Part shown: positions 45,003-56,791 of the stretch, piece by piece
Layout of the letters: every line of letters starts with the position of its first letter
Position numbering within the stretch: position 1 is the stretch's first letter
Origin: Amphiura filiformis
Lineage: Eukaryota > Echinodermata > Ophiuroidea > Amphilepidida > Amphiuridae
Assembly: GCF_039555335.1 (NCBI RefSeq)
Contig: NC_092629.1
Location: forward strand, 28,296,775-28,360,774
Length of the DNA stretch: 64,000 nt
Direction of reading: 5' to 3'
Position numbers and translations under genes: made by a program
The notes under the pieces: model-generated
Databases searched by the model: none
The model's input: the letters and a program-made list of their open reading frames with translations, nothing else
What the model was told of the DNA's origin: nothing

Positions 45003-46351
45003 TTGTTTCTTCTGTCAACCATTACATTTGCTCTAGCACTCACATGCTTGCATCAATTTTGCCCTAACTTGGTCACAATGATCACTGACTGTGCCCCTAC
45101 ATGTCACATGAAACTCGTGGGATCAAAGGTCATGCAGGGGTCATAGGGGTCAAAAACGTGATTTCAACTAAAAATGCATCTTCTGCCACAACTTACGTAG
45201 GACAGCAACGTCACTTGCACACATGCATTGTCATTACCCAGCGTCTATGTGATGCACACAGATTTGAGGTCAAAGGTCATTAAGGGGTCACTTCCGGTAT
45301 AAAACGAAATATCATCAAAAATTTTTATTAGCTAAGAAAAACATAGGACAGTAACGGTATGTTCACATATGAATTGTGGTTACCCAGTGTATATGTGGTA
45401 TTTTTTATGTTGGGTCAAAGGTCATTAAGGGGTCACTTCCGGTCAAAAACGTGATTTCAACACAAAATGCATCTTCTCCCAAAAATTACGTAGGACAGTG
45501 ACGCCACTTGCACACATGCATTGTTACTACCCAGTGTATATGGGGTGTACACAGATTTGGGGTCAAAGGTCATTAAGGGGTCACTTCCGGTATAAATCGA
45601 AATATATTCAAAAATTTTATTAGCTAAGTAAAACATTGGACAGTAACGGTATGTTCACACATGATCTGCAGTCACCCAATGTGTATGTGGTATTTTTTTT
45701 ATTTGGGGTCAAATCTCATTAAGGGTCACTTCCGGTATAAAACGAAATACCTTTAAAATGCATCTTCTTCCACAGATTCTGTAGGACAGTGACGCCACTT
45801 GCACACATGCATTGTTATTACCCAGTGTCTATGGGGTGTACACAGATTTGGGGTCAAAGGTCATTAAGGGGTCACTTCCGGTATAAAACGAAAAACCTTC
45901 AAAAATTTTTATTTGCTAAGAAAAACATAGGACAGTAACGGTATGTTCACACATGAATTGTGGTTACCCAGTTTATATGTGGTATTATTTTATTTGGGGT
46001 CAAAGGTCATTAAGGGTCACTTCCGGTATAAAACGAAATACCTTTAAAATGCTTCTTCCACAAATTACGTAGGACAGTGACGCCACTTGCACACATGCAT
46101 TGTTATAACACAGTGTCTATATGGTGTACACACATTTGGGGTCAAAGGTCAGTAAGGGGTCACTTCCGGTATATAACGATATACCTTCAAAATGCGCCCT
46201 TCTGCCACAAAAAGCATAGCAAAGTGATGCCACGTGGAAACGTACATTGACATTAGCCAATGTCTATGGGGTTTCATTATTTTGAGGTCAAAGGTGATTA
46301 AGGGGTCACAACACGGCTGTGTTTGTGGTCTTAGACCACAGCTAAGTCTAG
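45003..46351 (+). mobile_element. Family 2 body, second copy; right end abuts the satellite
   Basis: Starts TTGTTTCTTCTGTCAACC and repeats the layout of the first copy with one more unit. Right end: CACGGCTGTGT (46312-46322), hairpin TGTGGTC / GACCACA with loop TTA (46324-46340), then GCTAAGTCTAG. The next base resumes the 53-bp satellite. It is the right partner of the hairpin at 20196. Confidence 0.75.
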
Positions 46352-49300
46352 TTAGTTTTGTGAGGGCATCCAGAGTCGGGAAAGTCTACCTTGGTCCTCT
46401 AGATTTAGTTTTGTGAGGGAATCCAGAGTCGGGAAAGTCTACATTGGTCCTCTTGATTTAGTTTTGTGAGGTCATCCAGAGTCGGAAGGTCTACCTTGCT
46501 CCTCTTGATTTAGTTTTGTGAGGGAATCCAGATTCGGGAAAGTCTACCTTGATCCTCTTGATTTAGTTTTGTGAGGGTATCCAGAGTTGGGAAAGTCTAC
46601 CTTGGTCCTCTTGATTTAGTTTTGTGAGGGCATCCAGAGTCGCGAAAGTCTACCTTGATCTTCTTGATTTAGTTTTGTGAGGGTATACAGAGTTGGGAAA
46701 GTCTACCTTAATCCTCTTGATTTAGTTTTGTGAGGGCATCCAGAGTCGGGAAAGTCTACCTTGGTCCTCTTGATTTAGTTTTGTGAGGGCATCTAGAGTC
46801 GGGAAAGTCTACCTTGGTCCTCTTGATTTAGTTTTGTGAGGGCATCCAGAGTCGGGAAAGTCTACCTTGATCCTCTTGATTTAGCTTTGTGGGGGAATCC
46901 AGAGTCGGGAAAGTCTACCTTGATCCCCTTGATTTAGTTTTGTGAGGGCATCCAGAGTCGGGAAAGTCTACCTTGGTCCTCTTGATTTAGATTTTGTGGG
47001 GAATCCAGAGTCAGGAAAGTCTACCTTGCTCCTCTTGATTTAGTTTTGTGAGGGCACCCAGAGTCGGGAAAGTCTACCTTAATCCTCTTGATTTAGTTTT
47101 GTGAGGGCATCCAGAGTCGGGAGAGTCTACCTTGGTCCTCTTGATTTAGTTTTGTGAGGGCATCCAGAGTCGGGAAAGTCTACCTTAATCCTCTTGATAT
47201 AGTTTTGTGAGGGCATCTAGAATCGGGAAAGTCCACCTTGATCCTCTTGATTTAGTTTTGTGAGGGCATCCAGAGTCGGGAAAGTCTACCTTAATCCTCT
47301 TGATATAGTTTTGTGTGGGCATCCAGAGTCGGGAAAGTCTACCTTAATCCTCTTGATTTAGTTTTGTGAGGGCATCCAGAGTCGGGAAAGTCTACCTTAA
47401 TCCTCTTGATTTAGTTTTGTGTGGGCATCCAGATTCGGGAAAGTCTACATTGATCCTCTTGATTTAGTTTTGTGAGGGCATTCTAGAGTCGGGAAAATTT
47501 ACCTTGGTCCTCTTGATTTAGTTTTGTGAGGGCATCCAGAGTCGGGAAAGTCTACCTTGGTCCTCTTGATTTAGTTTTGTGAGGGCATCCAGAGTCGGGA
47601 AAGTCTACCTTGGTCCTCTTGATTTAGTTTTGTGAGGGCATCCAGAGTCGGGAAAGTCTACCTTGGTCCTCTAGATTTAGTTTTGTGAGGGAATCCAGAG
47701 TCGGGAAAGTCTACATTGGTCCTCTTGATTTAGTTTTGTGAGGGCATCCAGAGTCGGAAGGTCTACCTTGCTCCTCTTGATTTAGTTTTGTGAGTGAATC
47801 CAGAGTCGGGAAAGTCTACCTTGATCCTCTTGATTTAGTTTTGTGAGGGTATCCAGAGTTGGGAAAGTCTACCTTGGTCCTCTTGATTTAGTTTTGTGAG
47901 GGCATCCAGAGTCGGGAAAGTCTACCTTGATCCTCTTGATTTAGTTTTGTGAGGGTATACAGAGTTGGGAAAGTCTACCTTAATCCTCTTGATTTAGTTT
48001 TGTGAGGGCATCCAGAGTCGGGAAAGTCTACCTTGGTCCTCTTGATTTAGTTTTGTGAGGGCATCCAGAGTCGGGAAAGTCTACCTTGATCCTCTTGATT
48101 TAGCTTTGTGGGCGTATCCAGAGTCGGGAAAGTCTACCTTGATCCTCTTGATTTAGTTTTGTGAGGGCATCCAGATTCGGGAAAGTCTACATTTTTCATC
48201 TTGATTTAGTTTCCTGAGAGCATCTAGAGTCGGGAAAGTCTACCTTGGTCCTCTTGATTTAGTTTTGTGAGGGCATCCAGAGTCGGGAAAGTCTACCTTG
48301 GTCCTCTTGATTTAGTTTTGTGAGGGCATCCAGAGTCGGGTAAGTCTACCTTGATCCTCTTGATTGAGTTTTGTGAGGGCATCCAGAGTCGGGAAAGTCT
48401 ACCTAGATCCTCTTGATTTAGTTTTGTGAGGGCATCTAGAGTCAGGAAAGTCTACCTTGGTCCTCTTGATTTAGTTTTGTGAGGGCATCCAGAGTCAGGA
48501 AAGTCTACCTTGGTCCTCTTGATTTAGTTTTGTGAGGGCATCCAGAGTCGGGAAAGTCTACCTTAGTCCTCTTGATTTAGTTTTGTGAGGGCATCCAGAG
48601 TCAGGTAAGTCTACCTTGATCCTCTTGATTTAGTTTTGTGAGGGCATCTAGAGTCGGGAAAGTCTACCTTAATCCTCTTGATTTAGTTTTGTGAGGGCAT
48701 CCAGAGTCTGGAAAGTCTACCTTGGTCCTCTTGATTTTAATAGTTTTGTGTGGCCATCCAGAGTCGTGAAAGTCTACCTTAATCCTCTTGATATAGTTTT
48801 GTGTGGGCATCCAGAGTCAGGAAAGTCTACCTTAATCCTCTTGATTTAGTTTTTGTGAGGGCATCTAGAGTCAGGAAAGTCTACATTGCTCCTCTTGATT
48901 TAGTTTTGTGAGGGTATCCAGAGTTGGGAAAGTCATCCTTGGTCCTCTTGATTTAGTTTTGTGAGGGTATCCAGAGTTGGGAAAGTCTACCTTAATCCTC
49001 TTGATTTAGTTTTGTGAGGGCATCCAGAGTCGGGAAAGTCTACATTGGTCATCTTGATTTAGTTTTGTGAGGGCATCCAGAGTCGGGAAAGTCTACCTTA
49101 ATCCTCTTGATATAGTTTTGTGAGGGCATCTAGAATCGGGAAAGTCCACCTTGATCCTCTTGATTTAGTTTTGTGAGGGCATCCAGAGTCGGGAAAGTCT
49201 ACCTTAGTCCTCTTGATTTAGTTTTGTGTGGGCATCCAGAGTCAGGAAAGTCTACCTTAATCCTCTTGATTTAGTTTGGTGAGGGCATCCAGAGTCGGGA

Positions 49301-52004
49301 AAGTCTACCTTAATCCTCTTGATTTAGTTTTGTGTGGGCATCCAGATTCGGGAAAGTCTACATTGATCCTCTTGATTTAGTTTTGTGAGGGCATTCTAGA
49401 GTCAGGAAAATTTACCTTGGTCCTCTTGATTTAGTTTTGTGAGGGCATCCAGAGTCGGGAAAGTCTACCTTGGTCCTCTTGATTTAGTTTTGTGAGGGCA
49501 TCCAGAGTCGGGAAAGTCTACCTTGGTCCTCTTGATTTAGTTTTGTGAGGGCATCCAGAGTCAGGAAAGTCTACCTTGGTCCTCTAGATTTAGTTTTGTG
49601 AGGGAATCCAGAGTCGGGAAAGTCTACATTGGTCCTCTTGATTTAGTTTTGTGAGGGCATCCAGAGTCGGAAGGTCTACCTTGCTCCTCTTGATTTAGTT
49701 TTGTGAGGGAATCCAGAGTTCGGGAAAGTCTACCTTGGTCCTCTTGATTTAGTTTTGTGAGGGTATCCAGAGTTGGGAAAGTCTACCTTGGTCCTCTTGA
49801 TTTAGTTTTGTGAGGGCATCCAGAGTCGGGAAAGTCTACCTTGATCCTCTTGATTTAGTTTTGTGAGGGTATACAGAGTTGGGAAAGTCTACCTTAATCC
49901 TCTTGATTTAGTTTTGTGAGGGCATCCAGAGTCGGGAAAGTCTACCTTGGTCCTCTTGATTTAGTTTTGTGAGGGCATCTAGAGTCGGGAAAGTCTACCT
50001 TGGTCCTCTTGATTTAGTTTTGTGATGACATCCAGAGTCGGGAAAGTCTACCTTGTTCCTCTTGATTTAGCTTTGTGGGGGAATCCAGAGTCGGGAAAGT
50101 CTACCTTGATCCTCTTGATTTAGTTTTGTGAGGGCATCCAATGTCGGGAAAGTCTACCTTGGTCCTCTTGATTTAGATTTTGTGGGGGAATCCAGAGTCG
50201 GGAAAGTCTACCTTGATCCTCCTGATTTAGTTTTGTGTGGGCATCTATAGTCTGAAAGTCTACCTTGTTCCTCTTGATTTAGTTTTGTGAGGGCATGTTT
50301 GCAAAGTCTACCTTGATCCTCTTGATTTAGCTTTGTGGGGGAATCCAGAGTCGGGAAAGTCTACCTTGATCCTCTTGATTTAGTTTTGTGAGGGCATCCA
50401 GATTCGGGAAAGTCTACATTGATCCTCTTGATTTAGTTTTGTGAGGGCATCCAGAGTCGGGAAAGTCTACCTTGGTCCTCTTGATTTAGTTTTGTGAGGG
50501 CATCCAGAGTCGGGAAAGTCTACCTTGGTCCTCTTGATTTAGTTTTGTGAGGGCATCCAGAGTCAGGTAAGTCTACCTTGATCCTCTTGATTGAGTTTTG
50601 TGAGGGCATCCAGAGTCGGGAAAGTCTACCTAGATCCTCTTGATTTAGTTTTGTGAGGGCATCTAGAGTCGGGAAAGTCTACCTTGGTCCTCTTGATTTA
50701 GTTTTGTGAGGGCATCCAGAGTCGGGAAAGTCTACCTTGGTCCTCTTGATTTAGTTTTGTGAGGGCATCCAGAGTCGGGAAAGTCTACCTTAGTCCTCTT
50801 GATTTAGTTTTGTGAGGGCATCCAGAGTCGGGTAAGTCTACCTTGATCCTCTTGATTTAGTTTTGTGAGGGCATCTAGAGTCGGGAAAGTCTACCTTAAT
50901 CCTCTTGATTTAGTTTTGTGAGGGTATCCAGAGTCTGGAAAGTCTACCTTGGTCCTCTTGATTTTAATAGTTTTGTGTGGCCATCCAGAGTCGTGAAAGT
51001 CTACCTTAATCCTCTTGATATAGTTTTGTGTGGGCATCCAGAGTCGGGAAAGTCTACCTTAATCCTCTTGATTTAGTTTTGTGAGGGCATCTAGAGTCGG
51101 GAAAGTCTACATTGCTCCTCTTGATTTAGTTTTGTGAGGGTATCCAGAGTTGGGAAAGTCTACCTTGGTCCTCTTGATTTAGTTTTGTGAGGGCATCCAG
51201 AGTCGGGAAAGTCTACCTTGAGATTTAGTTTTGTGAGGGTATCCAGAGTTGGGAAAGTCTACCTTAATCCTCTTGATTTAGTTTTGTGAGGGCATCCAGA
51301 GTCGGAAAGTCTACCTTGATCCTCTTGATTTAGTTTTGTGAGGGCATCCAGAGTCGGGAAAGTCTACCTTGGTCCTCTTGATTTAGTTTTGTGAGGGCAT
51401 CCAGAGTCGGGGAAGTCTACCCTGGTCCTCTTGATTTAGTTTTGTGAGGGCATCCAGAGTCGGGAAAGTCTACCTTGGTCCTCTTGATTTAGTTTTGTGA
51501 GGGCATCCAGAGTCGGGAAAGTCTACCTTAATCCTCTTGATTTAGTTTTGTGAGGGCATCCAGAGTCGGAAAGTCTACCTTGCTCCTCTAGATTTAGTTT
51601 TGTGAGGGAATCCAGAGTCGGGAAAGTCTACATTGGTCCTCTTGATTTACTTTTGTGAGGGCATCCAGAGTCGGAAAGTCTACCTTGCTCCTCTTGATTT
51701 AGTTTTGTGAGGGAATCCAGAGTCGGGAAAGTCTACCTTGATCCTCTTGATTTAGTTTTGTGATGGTATCCAGAGTCAGAAAGTCTACCTTGCTCCTCTT
51801 GATTTAGTTTTGTGAGGGAATCTAAAGTCGAAAAGTCTACCTTGATCCTCTTGATTTAGTTTTGTGAGGGCATCCAGAGTCGGGAAAGTCTACCTTGATC
51901 CTCTTGATTTAGTTTTGTGAGGGCATCAAGAGTCGGGAAATTCCACATTGATCCTCTCGATTTAGTTTTGTGAGGGCATCCAGAGTTGGGAAAGTCTACA
52001 TTTA
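46352..52004 (+). repeat. 53-bp satellite array, block 2 (~106 monomers)
   Basis: Same monomer, same strand as block 1. Monomer variants at 46352-47240 match those at about 16500-17370 one by one, including the rare GGTCATCC, GTCGCG and GATCTTC forms. The marker GTCGGAAGG occurs at 46479, 47751 and 49664, spaced 24 and 36 monomers apart. Some monomers carry insertions (GATTTTAATAG at 48737 and 50960). The last monomers near 51900-52004 degrade. Confidence 0.95.
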
Positions 52005-52009
52005 TCTAT

Positions 52010-52420
52010 ATATTGAAGATATAGTCTACATGTGTGAGTGTTGTCTATTGAAGATAGCTCATGGTGGTACATGTGTGTTTGTGTTATCAACTCATAGCTC
52101 AGGATGGTACACATACGTGTGCTGTCTACTGAAGATAACTCACGGTGGTACACATTTGTGTACAACCGTGTGCTAGCTATTTTCAGTAGACAGCACCCGC
52201 ATATTTCAGCAGAAAATACATGCATATGTGTACCACCGTGAGTTTACTATCTTCAGTAGACAGCACACACATGTGCACCACTGTGAGATATCTTCAGTAG
52301 ACAGCACCCGTATGTGTACCACCGTGAGCTATCTATCTTCAGTAGACAATACCCGCATGTGTACCACTATGAACTAGCCATCTTCAGTAGACAGCATACA
52401 CACACTTGTACCACCAATAG
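52010..52420. repeat. ~50-bp minisatellite with head-to-head inversion
   Basis: The unit, written on the plus strand from 52165 on, is ACCACCGTGAGCTAGCTATC, TTCAGTAGACAGCACCCGC and ATGTGT. From 52015 to about 52150 the same unit is on the minus strand (CTATTGAAGATAGCTCATGGTGG). The junction at 52120-52200 is a near-palindrome of about 73 bp. Confidence 0.8.
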
Positions 52421-53104
52421 CTGGCAAAAATTGTAAAATGACGGCCCAATTGAAGACAAGTGTTTACTTTGTGTAAATAATTGCTTTAAACATAAAGTGT
52501 CGGGTGTCCAAAGCAGAAGCGGAAAAGGCAACTTCTTTATGCATACCCAGTGGTGTTTCGGTTTGTGTGTGTGTGTGTAGGGGGGGGGGGGGGTTGTTCA
52601 CCCTGAAAATTGGAAAATTTTGCAAATTGAAGGCCCAATTGAAGACATTATTGTGTGAAATGTCAGTTGGAAAAAGATAAAAATCATGTAAAAATGAAGG
52701 CCCAATCAAAGCCACTCATGGACCATTATTCACCAGTACTGTAGGCCTAATTATTAAGTTATTGCTTTTAAAGTTAAAACAAAGTGTACAGGTGTCACAA
52801 TCAGAAGTGAAAACGGCCACTTGTTTATCCATTTCTTGTCTTAGGTGAGATGTGAGACACTACTATCATTGCTTTAAACAAAAAAGGACCCAAACTCAAT
52901 TTACAAAATTTTAAATTTGACACTGGTCCACGGACTTGAGGCTCGCAATTACTAACGCATGCATGGATTGATGCTATAGTCAACACTGAGTCTATCATAA
53001 TACTGACTTTGGTGATAAAGTGATGGGCCATGCGTATCGTCGGTCCCGCACTCATTTTAGTCACAAAAAGGGGCTGACCGCGAACCCCATGGACCCGCCC
53101 CTGC
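52421..53104. other. Spacer between minisatellite blocks
   Basis: Three diverged direct repeats begin GGCCCAATTGAAGACA or GGCCCAATCAAAGCCA (about 52443, 52631 and 52700), and two AAGTGT...AGAAG.G.AAA.GGC.ACTT segments follow. A (TG)n(G)14 microsatellite lies at about 52561-52594. No gene seen. Confidence 0.5.
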
Positions 53105-53410
53105 CGTGAGCTAAATGTCTTTAGTCTGTTAGTAGACAGCAAACACACATGTGTACCAGTGTGAGCTCCCTATCTGCAGTAGACAGCACCCTGATGTGTA
53201 CCACCATGAGCTAGCTATCTTCAGTAGACAGCACCCACATGTGTACCACTATGAGCTAGCCATCTTCAGCAGACAGCACACTCATGTACCACCGTAAGCT
53301 AGCCATCTTCAGTAGATAGAACACTGTGAGCTATCTTTCAGTATACAACACAAGCACGCTTTTACCACCATGAGCTATCAAAGTTAACAGCACTAACATG
53401 TGTACCACAA
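53105..53410 (+). repeat. Second block of the ~50-bp minisatellite
   Basis: Five to six degenerate plus-strand units containing ATGTGTACCAC, ATGAGCTAGC and CTTCAGTAGACAGCAC. It is the same family as 52010-52420, separated by about 680 bp. Confidence 0.8.
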
Positions 53411-56139
53411 TTAGCTAGCTTTCCCAGTTTCCAGTTCCAAAACCAAACATTTTTTGCTGACAAACATGTTTTTTCAATCAAAAAGCAGGTCTTGCAATTA
53501 ATATTCCGTGTTGGTCTAAGACTCTGTTCAAATGTGCAATATCTGGCATTGGAGGTCAAACTGACACCTCAGTGTAATATGTGCCCCACTCCTCATCTCT
53601 CTCTTCCCGTGGGATGATAGCCGCTGTTGTGTTTTAAGATTCTAAACCTTCTTCAACCATTTTGTCAAAGTTTGCTACCCCTAACCTGGAAGTCAACAAA
53701 AACTAATAATTTGATTTTCTGGAATCAGCCTTCATCTGGGACCCATTAATAGTGATTATATTCACACAATAAGAACATCTTCAACACAAAATATTGCAAC
53801 AAAGTAGACATTGTTGAGTTGGATAAAGAATATTTATGGATTTATTTTCACCAATAATTTCTTTACCAAGATTTATTAAAATAATATTTATCTATAGAAA
53901 CATGTACAAAATGATCACAGAAATGGAAAGACTATTGAAATGGGATTTTTAAATAGACACACATAAAAACCCCACCCATGCACACAAACAGACAAAGTAA
54001 CAAAAGACAAGACAAAAGAAACCCTAAATATAATATGTAAGTGAACACAAGTTTAGATAGTCAAGTACATGACATTTCTCTTGGTCGCCAGGATTCTGAT
54101 AAGCTTTGTTTCTATCTATGCTTTTGTTTCATGAAATAATTAGGTAATAATAAATATCTGATTTAACTTTGATTTCGTTGCTGTGCACATTGATTGGATT
54201 ATAATGTAATATCAAAGGTTGAAAATCATTCTTTCTTTTATGATTGAATCTGTCACATACTTGATCTCATTCGCCAACTGTTCAAGAAACTTACAATCTT
54301 CAGACATCATCATAATTAATTGCCCATTAGTTGAAATCAGTCTCATTTCTAGTAGAGACTATGATATCTCACTTTTAGGATAAAATCAGTCTCATTTAGA
54401 AAAGCCTATGATAAAAACCAAATATTGCCATTCTTGAAAGCAATTTCAAAATCCCTCAATTTCATCATCAAGACGTAGTGACCCATACTTGACACTGTGG
54501 TACATGCACATTACAAATTTGCCATCAACACTGACTTACTGACTTTCCATGTCCAATATCCAATACACAAATGTTTCCATTTTACTTTCAACCTAAGCTT
54601 GTTTGTTGGCCATATCCAAAGTTTTAGAGTAAATATTATTTTTACATTTTCTACAACATATAATACAGTAATAACATTAAAAACCTGCTTTTATGTATTG
54701 TAACTGTTGCAATAAACATATTGGTAACTATTTGATTTGGTTATAACATGTGATAATCAAGCAAAATAATGAAAATGTTTTATTTAATTGGTATGTGACT
54801 TTAACCCCAGAATGCGACAATTAGACAGATAGTAAAGTCAAACTTCAAATAATACATCAAATGCAATTCATTGTAATTGATGTCAAATCAGCTCATAACT
54901 CAAAAACTATTTTTTGACATTGTTCATATTTTGCTTGATATAATCACATGTTAACAACAAAAGCTATAGTCTGTCCAAGATAAGAAAAGCTACTTTATAA
55001 TAAATGAGTCTTTAGTTTGACAGATACAGCATAGACAAATTCACATTACAATATTATTACTTGTATAAGTTTTGACCTTTCAACACCACTACACAATGCA
55101 TTTTTATGACAATGATTGGATGCAGCAAAGGGGACAGATTGGCTAAGATTAAGGGGGTAAATTGAGTGCCTTCTATTCCTCACCCATCAAAGACAATATC
55201 CTTAAATGTAGGCCTACTACTCATAAAATTCATTCATTGCACCCCAAGCATACACCCAGCACTATCTTGCAAAGTATCATATTATGTATTCAGTGTTGAA
55301 AGGTGAAAGGTTAAAAATGGAGACTTGGAGTTCCAAATACGGTGAAGGTCTGTCTCTGATGATTGTGTCCTCTCACCATGGCGATGGATGACGGCTGGTA
55401 ACGATGCCAAATGAGGCCCCTAAATTTGGCAATGCATAGCAATCCAACAATGGAGTATAACAGTGCAGATTTGTATACGTACAACAATGGAAGTACAGGC
55501 TACTACAGAATGTGTCAAAAAGAATGTTACCCAGCGTGCTTGGCAAATTTATCATCAAGATTCAATCAAGATTACAATACATCAACACAATAATACAAAT
55601 ATCAATAATATGAAACAAAAAGAATGCTACTCAACATGAATGGCAAATTAATTATCAAGATTCAATCATGATCTTAATAATACAAATATCAATAATATGA
55701 AACAAAATATGCAATAATATCAAAGTACGAGAAAAAACATTAACTTGGGTAACATTATTTTTGAATCACCCTGTAGCATGATACCACACAATGAGTTACA
55801 GACAAGACAGTATGTCAAGCATTTCAGACGAAGATAAATAAATTTGTGAGTAATAAAAGTGAAGATAAGTAAACTCAAAATTAGTCCCAATCAAGCAAAT
55901 GAATGTTGTTCTTGATTTATTTTTTTGAATTATGAGCTGATTTAACTTTAATGTTTTTTTGATGGTATTGTTTTGTCACATTCTGGTAAAAGAAGGAGTG
56001 AATAAAGAGTACCCATGGAGTATCTCACATCTCAGGCATGGGGTATAAATGTAAATGAGCTATCTACCTGTGATAATAATCTTGTCACATTCTGAGAGTG
56101 AAGTAAGCTCGCCCAAGGAGTAGGCCTATCCTTTATATA
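53411..56139. other. Intergenic, AT-rich, no gene recognised
   Basis: Only a ~100-bp tandem duplication is evident: copies at about 55513-55612 and 55613-55700 share AAAAAGAATG.TAC, GGCAAATT, TATCAAGATTCAATCA and AATACAAATATCAATAATATG. A weak inverted repeat (AAATCAGCTCATAA near 54890 and TTATGAGCTGATTT near 55930) may mark an old DNA element. Confidence 0.4.
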
Positions 56140-56791
56140 AACTGCTCAAATAAAGAAAGTCCGCAGTCATTTTACCTGTTCTACACCAAAACCTGATCTT
56201 GTTATAACAATATAATTGATACGGTCGTTTGCAGAATCTTGTTATCTCCAATTTGATACCAAATTTGCTACCCACACTCTAAATTCATAGAGATTGATAC
56301 CAGTATATGAAATTTGGTGCATTTTCAAAAGTTGCAAATCAAAAACGGACCACGCGGACCTGTAGAGGAGAATGACAGAGCGCGACCATTGATATAGCCT
56401 GAAACAACCGCTAGGTCATATCGATCGCATCGTGCCCTAGTATTCATCAGTAAAGCACAGTAGCAATCCATGCGTTTGAAATTAACAACTGAATAAAGCG
56501 CGCACTTCGGATAGTCAACAGGGGCCATCGTTGGCAAGAAAGCTTGACCACATTGCCACGATAAGCAATTTCGATTGCGTGCATACTTTAATTTGCAACT
56601 TTTGAAAATACACCAAATGCCATAAACTGGTATTAATCTTTGTCACTTTTGAGTGTTTGGTAGCAAATTTGGTATCAAATTAGAGATAACAAGATTCTGC
56701 ATACGACCGTATCAATCAAATTGTCATAATAAGATCAGGTTTTGGTGTAGATCCGGTTACATGACTGCGGACTTTCTTTATTTGAGCAGTT
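56140..56791 (+). mobile_element. 652-bp element with ~200-bp inverted repeats, TA duplication
   Basis: The left arm (56140-56342) starts AACTGCTCAAATAAAGAAAG; the right arm (56589-56791) is its diverged reverse complement. TA flanks both ends (56138-56139 and 56792-56793). The central 246 bp are GC-richer and unrelated to the arms. No transposase. A long-TIR MITE of Tc1/mariner type is the simplest reading (inference). Confidence 0.8.

Larger units (their letters stand above)
20196..46351 (+). mobile_element. 26-kb composite Helentron-type insertion splitting the satellite
   Basis: The left boundary is GATTT then ACACAGCCGTG; the right boundary is GTCTAG then TTAGTTTTGTG. Removing 20196-46351 with two T residues gives an intact monomer. 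The right block also continues the higher-order order of monomers expected from 18778-19060. The outer termini are those of family 2 (hairpin at 20196-20225; CTAG end at 46351). Inside lie family 1 elements, a decayed autonomous Helentron and about 13 kb of other DNA. Confidence 0.8.

Noticed and set aside
20196..46351. Reading the outer ends as a CACTA element with a TTA duplication
   Set aside because: TTA could be read on both sides, but the hairpin plus CTAG end, the second copy of that end at 45002 and the T^T context fit a Helentron-type end better, and no long inverted termini exist.
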